In this document: positions 57,852 through 64,000 of the stretch, piece by piece
Position numbering within the stretch: the stretch's first letter is position 1
Layout of the letters: each line of letters starts with the position of its first letter
NCBI RefSeq assembly: GCF_003263515.1
Contig: NZ_JYDE01000002.1
Location: 62,001 to 126,000, forward strand
DNA length: 64,000 nucleotides
Origin: Rahnella inusitata
Lineage (GTDB): Bacteria > Pseudomonadota > Gammaproteobacteria > Enterobacterales > Enterobacteriaceae
Reading direction: 5' to 3'
Translations under genes and position numbers: made by a program
Notes under the pieces: generated by a model
Databases searched by the model: none
Seen by the model: only the letters and a program-made list of their open reading frames with translations
What the model was told of the DNA's origin: nothing

Positions 57852-58304
57852 ACATCCTGATACCATGAGCAGGCTTGCAGTTTCCTTGCTAAATGACACA
57901 GGTCAAACCCTTCACAGGCGATCCTCGTTACACTCGCATCATTCTGAAACTGTTTTAATCTTTCGGTTTTTGAGAGGAATCACTGTCTGAAACGTGATGA
58001 AAAAGTAAAATCACTGTGAACGCACGGATTTGCATGGTGTTTTTTTAAGCGATCGAAGCGATTCGTACGGTGAAATTCCTGGAATTATTCCTTTTAGACA
58101 TAGTTTCGTTTATTCTCAGCTGAACCGTTTCAGTCAGGCGATTTGAGCTTATCGTCGTCACCACGTAGTTAACGTGTAGGAAAAGAAAAATTTTCTGCGG
58201 CACGTTTCGTGCGTACCGATGATGATGGTTATTCACCGTAAACGCACGCTGCATTACTATAGGTGTTACTGATTTTGAGTAACAACCGTGTAACAGGGAG
58301 AAGT
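57852..58304. promoter_or_regulatory. Long control region upstream of epd-pgk-fbaA
   Basis: About 450 bases without a gene. It contains a Cra-like site at 58,121-58,132 (separate entry) and two short repeats of AATCACTGT around 57,979 and 58,010. An open run at 58,019-58,070 holds several near-palindromic GCGATCGAAGCG-like segments. The ribosome site GGGAG precedes the epd ATG by four bases. Promoter positions are not decided. Confidence 0.55.
58121..58132. promoter_or_regulatory. Cra (FruR) binding site upstream of epd
   Basis: TGAACCGTTTCA differs at one base from the Cra palindrome TGAAACGTTTCA, with matching flanks (GC before, G after). Cra controls glycolytic and gluconeogenic genes, including epd-pgk-fbaA in E. 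coli. The site lies about 175 bases before the epd start codon. Confidence 0.8.
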
Positions 58305-59321
58305 ATGCCAATACGTATTGCAATTAATGGCTTTGGTCGCATTGGCCGTAGCGTATTGCGCGCGTTATACGAATCCGGGCGTCGGGCGGAAATCTCCGTT
58401 ATCGCTATCAATGAAATTGCCAGCCCCGAAGGCATGGCCCATCTGCTTAAATACGACTCCAGCCACGGGCGCTTCGCCTGGGATGTCCGCCAGGAAGGTG
58501 AAAACCTTTACGTCGGCGATGACTCCATCCGATTATTCCATCAACCTGATGCCAGCCAGCTGCCTTGGGGCGAGCTGAGTATTGATGTCGTGCTCGATTG
58601 CACAGGCGTTTACGGTAGCCGCGCAGACGGCGAAACTCAGCTTGAGGCCGGAGCCAAAAAAATTCTGTTCGCGCATCCGGGCGGTCACGATCTTGACGCC
58701 ACCGTGGTGTACGGTGTGAACCACCAGTTGCTCGAGCGCCAGCACCGCATTGTGTCCAATGCGTCCTGCACCACCAATTGTATTATCCCTGTGATCAAGC
58801 TGCTCGACGATGCCTACGGCATTGAGTCCGGCACCGTAACGACCATCCACTCTTCGATGAATGACCAGCCGGTAATCGACGCCTACCACGCCGATTTACG
58901 CCGTACGCGCGCCGCCAGTCAGTCCATTATTCCGGTCGATACCAAGCTTGCCGCAGGGATCACGCGCATCATGCCTAAGTTCTGCGATCGCTTTGAAGCG
59001 ATCTCTGTGCGTGTGCCGACTATCAATGTCACCGCCATTGATTTGAGCGTATTTGTCGAGGGTTCGGTCACGGTCGACGAGGTGAACCAGCTGCTGCAAA
59101 AGGCCGCAACGGGCTCTTTTCGTGGTATAGTTGACTATACCGAACTACCATTAGTCTCGACAGATTTTAACCATGATCCCCACAGCGCCATTGTAGATGG
59201 AACGCAGACGCGGGTAAGTGGAAAGCACCTGATAAAAACACTGGTCTGGTGCGATAACGAGTGGGGTTTTGCTAACCGAATGTTGGATACAACATTGGCA
59301 ATGTCCGCTAGCGGTTTCTAG
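58305..59321 (+). CDS. epd: D-erythrose-4-phosphate dehydrogenase
   Basis: A 338-residue GAPDH-family enzyme that oxidises erythrose-4-phosphate to 4-phosphoerythronate for vitamin B6 synthesis. The NAD motif [16 protein letters not shown] is at the N-terminus and the catalytic Cys in SNASCTTNC. The NAD-binding loop residues [19 protein letters not shown] set it apart from glycolytic GAPDH. ATG 58,305 follows GGGAG; the frame is open from 58,263. First gene of the epd-pgk-fbaA operon. Confidence 0.97.
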   Translation: MPIRIAINGFGRIGRSVLRALYESGRRAEISVIAINEIASPEGMAHLLKYDSSHGRFAWDVRQEGENLYVGDDSIRLFHQPDASQLPWGELSIDVVLDCTGVYGSRADGETQLEAGAKKILFAHPGGHDLDATVVYGVNHQLLERQHRIVSNASCTTNCIIPVIKLLDDAYGIESGTVTTIHSSMNDQPVIDAYHADLRRTRAASQSIIPVDTKLAAGITRIMPKFCDRFEAISVRVPTINVTAIDLSVFVEGSVTVDEVNQLLQKAATGSFRGIVDYTELPLVSTDFNHDPHSAIVDGTQTRVSGKHLIKTLVWCDNEWGFANRMLDTTLAMSASGF

Positions 59322-59394
59322 TACGGTTGTTGCGGCCTCTCTGGCCGAAACCGCCTTCAAGCAACTTTAAAGAGAATCAACGAGAGGATTCACC

Positions 59395-60558
59395 ATGTCT
59401 GTTATTAAGATGAGCGATCTGGATTTAGCAGGTAAGCGCGTATTGATCCGTGCGGATCTCAACGTGCCGGTTAAAGATGGCAAAGTAACGTCAGATGCAC
59501 GTATCCGCGCTTCTTTACCTACCATCGAAACTGCCCTGAAACAGGGTGCACGCGTGATGGTTACCTCGCATCTGGGTCGTCCGACTGAAGGCGAATATAA
59601 CGAAGAGTTTTCTCTGCTGCCTGTTGTTAACTACCTGAAAGAACATCTGAAATCTCCAGTTCGTCTGGCGAAAGATTACCTTGATGGCGTTGAAGTTGCA
59701 GAAGGCGAGCTGGTTGTTCTGGAAAACGTTCGCTTTAACAAAGGCGAAAAGAAAGACGACGAAGCGCTGTCCAAAAAATATGCTGCCCTGTGTGACATCT
59801 ATGTGATGGACGCATTCGGTACGGCGCATCGCGCACAAGCTTCTACCCACGGCGTCGGCAAATTTGCTCCAATCGCCTGTGCGGGTCCTCTGCTGTCAGC
59901 TGAGCTGGAAGCACTGGGCAAAGCACTGGGTAACCCGGCGCGTCCGATGGTGGCGATCGTTGGTGGTTCTAAAGTGTCTACCAAACTTACCGTTCTGGAT
60001 TCCCTGTCCAAAATCGCTGACCAGCTGATCGTTGGCGGTGGTATTGCGAACACCTTCGTTGCTGCACAAGGTAACAACGTGGGTAAATCCCTGTACGAAG
60101 CGGATCTGGTTGATACAGCAAGCAAATTGCTGGAAACCTGCGATATTCCTGTTCCTACAGACGTTCGCGTGGCCACTGAGTTCTCTGAAACTGCCGTCGC
60201 TACCGTGAAGTCTGTTAAAGACATCAAAGATGACGAACAAATTCTCGACATGGGCGACGAGTCTGCTTACCGCCTGGCTGAGATTATCAAAAACGCCAAA
60301 ACCATTCTTTGGAATGGCCCGGTAGGCGTGTTCGAGTTCCCTAACTTCCGCAGAGGAACCGAAATTGTGGCGCAGGCCATTGCTGACAGCGAAGGTTTCT
60401 CTATCGCAGGCGGCGGCGACACCTTAGCGGCTATCGACCTGTTCGGTATCGCTGACAAAATTTCCTATATCTCCACTGGCGGTGGCGCATTCCTCGAGTT
60501 CGTTGAAGGGAAAGCACTGCCAGCGGTTGTGATGCTGGAAGAGCGTGCTAAGAAGTAA
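59395..60558 (+). CDS. pgk: Phosphoglycerate kinase
   Basis: A 387-residue enzyme of glycolysis that makes ATP and 3-phosphoglycerate from 1,3-bisphosphoglycerate. The N-domain substrate signature [16 protein letters not shown] is seen near the start and the C-domain nucleotide site around [13 protein letters not shown]. Length equals that of E. coli Pgk. It follows epd by 73 bases, where a small GC-rich hairpin lies, with GAGAGG before the ATG. Confidence 0.99.
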   Translation: MSVIKMSDLDLAGKRVLIRADLNVPVKDGKVTSDARIRASLPTIETALKQGARVMVTSHLGRPTEGEYNEEFSLLPVVNYLKEHLKSPVRLAKDYLDGVEVAEGELVVLENVRFNKGEKKDDEALSKKYAALCDIYVMDAFGTAHRAQASTHGVGKFAPIACAGPLLSAELEALGKALGNPARPMVAIVGGSKVSTKLTVLDSLSKIADQLIVGGGIANTFVAAQGNNVGKSLYEADLVDTASKLLETCDIPVPTDVRVATEFSETAVATVKSVKDIKDDEQILDMGDESAYRLAEIIKNAKTILWNGPVGVFEFPNFRRGTEIVAQAIADSEGFSIAGGGDTLAAIDLFGIADKISYISTGGGAFLEFVEGKALPAVVMLEERAKK

Positions 60559-60601
60559 TGAACCCTGAACAGGAAGCATAGGGTTTCCTGTTCTTCTTTG
60601 C

Positions 60602-60633
60602 CGCGCGAGGGGCTGCACAGTGGAACTCGCGCG
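60602..60633 (+). repeat. GC-rich hairpin between pgk and fbaA
   Basis: CGCGCGAG and CTCGCGCG form a perfect eight-base-pair stem with a 16-base loop in the pgk-fbaA gap, without a T run. It may be an mRNA processing or stability element; the adjoining E. coli gap is known to be processed. Confidence 0.6.
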
Positions 60634-60687
60634 ACATAGCAAACCGATTCAATCCATCTACGGCCGACGAATACAGGACAAAGAACT

Positions 60688-61767
60688 ATGTCTAAAATTT
60701 TTGATTTCGTAAAACCAGGCGTTATCACTGGTGATGATGTACAGAAAGTTTTCGCTGTTGCTAAAGAAAACAAATTTGCTCTGCCAGCGGTTAACTGCGT
60801 AGGCACCGACTCAATCAACGCCGTTCTCGAAGCTGCTGCGAAAGTCCGTTCCCCGGTTATCGTTCAGTTCTCTAACGGCGGCGCTGCGTTCATCGCAGGT
60901 AAAGGCCTGAAAACTGACGTGCCACAAGGCGCTGCAATCCTGGGTGCAATCTCTGGCGCACATCATGTGCATCAGATGGCAGAACATTACGGCGTGCCAG
61001 TCATCCTGCACACCGACCATTGCGCGAAAAAATTGCTGCCATGGATCGACGGTCTGCTGGACGCGGGTGAAGCTCACTTCGCCAAAACAGGTAAACCACT
61101 GTTCTCTTCTCACATGATCGACCTGTCTGAAGAATCTCTGGAAGAAAACATCGAAATTTGCAGCAAGTACTTAGCTCGCATGGCAAAACTCGATATGACT
61201 CTGGAAATCGAACTCGGTTGTACTGGTGGTGAAGAAGATGGCGTAGACAACAGCCATATGGACGCTTCTGCGCTGTACACTCAGCCACAAGACGTTGATT
61301 ACGCATACGAAAAACTGAACGCAATCAGCCCGCGTTTCACTATCGCTGCGTCATTCGGTAACGTACACGGCGTGTACAAACCAGGTAACGTTAAACTGAC
61401 TCCAACGATTCTGCGCGATTCTCAGGAATACGTTTGCAAGAAACACAACCTGCCACACAACAGCCTGAACTTCGTGTTCCACGGCGGTTCTGGTTCTACT
61501 GCAGCAGAAATCAAAGAATCTGTAGGTTACGGTGTTATCAAAATGAACATCGATACCGACACCCAATGGGCAAACTGGGACGGTATTCTGCAGTTCTACA
61601 AGAAAAACGAAGCTTACCTGCAAGGTCAGTTGGGTAACCCGGAAGGCGCGGACAAACCTAACAAGAAATTCTATGACCCACGCGTATGGCTGCGTTCTGC
61701 TCAGACTTCCATGGTGACTCGCCTGGAACTGGCATTCAAAGAACTGAACGCGATCGACGTACTGTAA
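60688..61767 (+). CDS. fbaA: Class II fructose-bisphosphate aldolase
   Basis: A 359-residue zinc-dependent aldolase that splits fructose-1,6-bisphosphate into dihydroxyacetone phosphate and glyceraldehyde-3-phosphate. Zinc ligands lie in HTDHCAKKLLPW and later in FGNVHGVYKPG and FHGGSGST, and the class II glycine- and glutamate-rich segment ELGCTGGEEDGVDNS is seen. Last gene of the epd-pgk-fbaA operon. In E. coli mscS and argO follow; here lacI-lacZ do. Confidence 0.99.
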   Translation: MSKIFDFVKPGVITGDDVQKVFAVAKENKFALPAVNCVGTDSINAVLEAAAKVRSPVIVQFSNGGAAFIAGKGLKTDVPQGAAILGAISGAHHVHQMAEHYGVPVILHTDHCAKKLLPWIDGLLDAGEAHFAKTGKPLFSSHMIDLSEESLEENIEICSKYLARMAKLDMTLEIELGCTGGEEDGVDNSHMDASALYTQPQDVDYAYEKLNAISPRFTIAASFGNVHGVYKPGNVKLTPTILRDSQEYVCKKHNLPHNSLNFVFHGGSGSTAAEIKESVGYGVIKMNIDTDTQWANWDGILQFYKKNEAYLQGQLGNPEGADKPNKKFYDPRVWLRSAQTSMVTRLELAFKELNAIDVL

Positions 61768-61814
61768 TTCTTGTCCTTCTGGTGCTTGACCACCGGAATG
61801 TGAGGATCGTAACC

Positions 61815-61837
61815 AAAGGGGCTTCGGCCCCTTTTTT
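61815..61837 (+). terminator. Terminator of fbaA
   Basis: AAAGGGGC and GCCCCTTT around a TTCG tetraloop followed by TTT. It closes the epd-pgk-fbaA operon 48 bases after fbaA. Confidence 0.95.
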
Positions 61838-61903
61838 ATTGTTTGCTTTCCGGCCACAATAGTCCGTCCTGCGCGTTCCCGCATGAACCCCGAAGAGAGA
61901 GCC

Positions 61904-62986
61904 ATGAAGCCAAAATCTGTCACCCTCGATGATGTGGCGCGCCACGCCGGTGTGTCTTATCAGACCGTGTCCCGCGTGCTGAATCAGGCGGCGCACGTCT
62001 CGACCAAGACGCGCGATAAAGTCGAGAAGGCGATGGCAGCGCTGAACTATGTGCCGAACCGCGTCGCGCAGCAACTGGCGGGTAAACAAAGCTACACGCT
62101 GGGGCTGGCGACCACCGAACTGGCACTTCATGCACCTTCGCAAATTGCCTCGGCGGTGAAAACCCGCGCCAATCAGTTAGGCTTTAACGTCGTGATTTCG
62201 ATGACGGATAACCTGAGCTTGTCTGCCTGCCGCGCGGCGGTGAGCGAGCTGATGTCGCAACGCGTCGATGGCGTGCTGATCAACGTGCCGCTGTCCAACG
62301 ACAGTGCCGATGCAATAGCACAGATGTGCGGCAACTTACCGGCGCTGTTTCTGGATGTCGATCCTCAGGCTGACGTGTTCAAAATTTTGTTCGATCCGCA
62401 CTGCGGGGCAGAGCAGGGCGTGGAGCATCTGCTGGCGCTCGGGCATCAGCAAATTGCATTACTGACCGGTCCGCTCGAATCCATTTCTGCACGCCTGCGT
62501 TATGAAGGCTGGCTGGAGACACTGGCAAAACATGCTGTGACGCCCTGTGCGGTCCAGCACGGCGACTGGAGCGCGGCATCCGGTTACCAGCAGGCATTGT
62601 TATTACTGAACCAGCCTGTGCGGCCTGGCGCGATTTTGGTCGCCAACGATCAGATGGCGCTCGGCGTTTTACGTGCGGTACATGAGTATGGCCTGCGCGT
62701 GCCGGAGCAAATCTCGGTCATCGGGTATGATGATACTGAAGACAGCGCGTTTTTCTTTCCGCCGCTGACCACCATCAAACAGGATTTCCGCCTGCTCGGG
62801 CATGAAAGCGTCAACCGTCTGGTCGATCACCTGCACACCCACGGCGATCGTCGCCGCTCATCTCTGTTACTGCCGACCTCTCTGGTAGAGCGCCACACTA
62901 CGGCGACGCCCGGTGAAACGCCTGTTTCACAGGAAGCATTGTCCCAGGAGTTGATCCGAATTGCGCGACAGCTCAGCGCGCTATAA
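61904..62986 (+). CDS. lacI: Lactose operon repressor
   Basis: A 360-residue LacI-family repressor very like E. coli LacI. The DNA-binding domain reads VTLDDVARHAGVSYQTVSRV, with the Tyr-Gln-Thr-Val-Ser-Arg recognition helix identical to E. coli. The hinge contains NRVAQQLAGKQS. The sugar-binding core has the segments PALFLDVDPQ, LALGHQQIALLTGPL and PPLTTIKQDFRLLG. The C-terminal helix (SQELIRIARQLSAL) matches the tetramer-forming tail. ATG 61,904 gives the orthologous start. It lies 67 bases after the fbaA terminator and 137 bases before lacZ, with a near-consensus lac operator between. Confidence 0.95.
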   Translation: MKPKSVTLDDVARHAGVSYQTVSRVLNQAAHVSTKTRDKVEKAMAALNYVPNRVAQQLAGKQSYTLGLATTELALHAPSQIASAVKTRANQLGFNVVISMTDNLSLSACRAAVSELMSQRVDGVLINVPLSNDSADAIAQMCGNLPALFLDVDPQADVFKILFDPHCGAEQGVEHLLALGHQQIALLTGPLESISARLRYEGWLETLAKHAVTPCAVQHGDWSAASGYQQALLLLNQPVRPGAILVANDQMALGVLRAVHEYGLRVPEQISVIGYDDTEDSAFFFPPLTTIKQDFRLLGHESVNRLVDHLHTHGDRRRSSLLLPTSLVERHTTATPGETPVSQEALSQELIRIARQLSAL

Positions 62987-63007
62987 TTCTCAAAATCAGA
63001 ACGTACT

Positions 63008-63031
63008 GACGCGGAATCTGTGATCCGCGTC
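63008..63031 (+). terminator. Hairpin after lacI
   Basis: GACGCGGA and TCCGCGTC form a perfect eight-base-pair stem around ATCTGTGA, followed by a pyrimidine-rich stretch (CCTTTCCTGCTTCCC). It is probably the lacI terminator, although no pure T run follows. Confidence 0.6.
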
Positions 63032-63087
63032 CCTTTCCTGCTTCCCTTCGCTTTACTTACTGCTTCGTGTTACGCATCTTTATTTAT

Positions 63088-63107
63088 ATTGTGAGCGCAT
63101 AACAATT
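63088..63107. promoter_or_regulatory. lac operator upstream of lacZ
   Basis: ATTGTGAGCGCATAACAATT corresponds to the E. coli O1 operator (core TTGTGAGCGGATAACAA) with one centre base changed from G to C. It lies 17 bases before the lacZ ATG and just downstream of AT-rich sequence that should hold the -10 hexamer. With LacI encoded next to it, repression by allolactose-responsive LacI is expected. Confidence 0.88.
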
Positions 63108-63120
63108 TTGCAGAGGATAA

Positions 63121-64000
<880 letters not shown>

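Overview
The window is from a member of the Enterobacterales. The right-hand 33 kb carries the gene order known from Escherichia coli around metK-speA-speB and tktA-epd-pgk-fbaA, and proteins there look like close orthologues. A genus such as Rahnella, Ewingella or Serratia would fit (tRNA-Phe next to an ornithine decarboxylase, proC inside the yggS-yggT operon, glsB where E. coli has ansB, lacI-lacZ after fbaA), but the genus is inference.

Region 1 (1-16,010): most of a Wzx/Wzy-type exopolysaccharide cluster, entered in the middle of its tyrosine kinase gene wzc. It encodes a polymerase, a secreted clan-A glycoside hydrolase, four glycosyltransferases, a flippase, a ketal pyruvyltransferase, an acyltransferase and the GDP-mannose genes manC and manB. 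It ends with a Gmd-like protein that has lost the catalytic Thr, Tyr and Lys of GDP-mannose 4,6-dehydratase. Genes up to about 12.2 kb are visibly AT-rich; from manB onward composition shifts towards that of the chromosome. The product is probably a mannose-containing, pyruvylated and O-acylated polysaccharide. Region 2 (16,042-24,400): a minus-strand operon for an RND efflux pump (adaptor, pump, and an acyltransferase coupled by overlapping stop and start codons), a divergent P-type cation ATPase, and a tRNA-Phe gene whose 3' end faces these genes.

Region 3 (24,400-31,360): speC with a long leader, then an orphan, AT-rich wza-wzb-wzc export operon with no glycosyltransferases, placed between speC and mltC. 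The window therefore holds two Wzc-type tyrosine kinases.

Region 4 (31,379-53,630): housekeeping genes. In order: mltC-yggX-mutY (minus), trmB-yggL, glsB, yggN (plus), hemW-rdgB-yggU-yggT-proC-yggS (minus), a PilT-like ATPase gene (plus), ruvX-yqgE-gshB-rsmE-endA-sprT-galP-metK (minus), and yqgB-speA-speB (plus). Readable control sites are CRP and GalR/GalS sites at galP, MetJ-like boxes at metK, and a 47-residue yqgB frame overlapping the start of speA.

Region 5 (53,830-64,000): a tandem pair of LoiP-like M48 lipoprotein proteases, tktA, then epd-pgk-fbaA with a strong Cra-like site, and finally lacI-lacZ with an almost exact lac operator; lacZ runs off the window. No insertion sequence, transposase, integrase or CRISPR array was seen.
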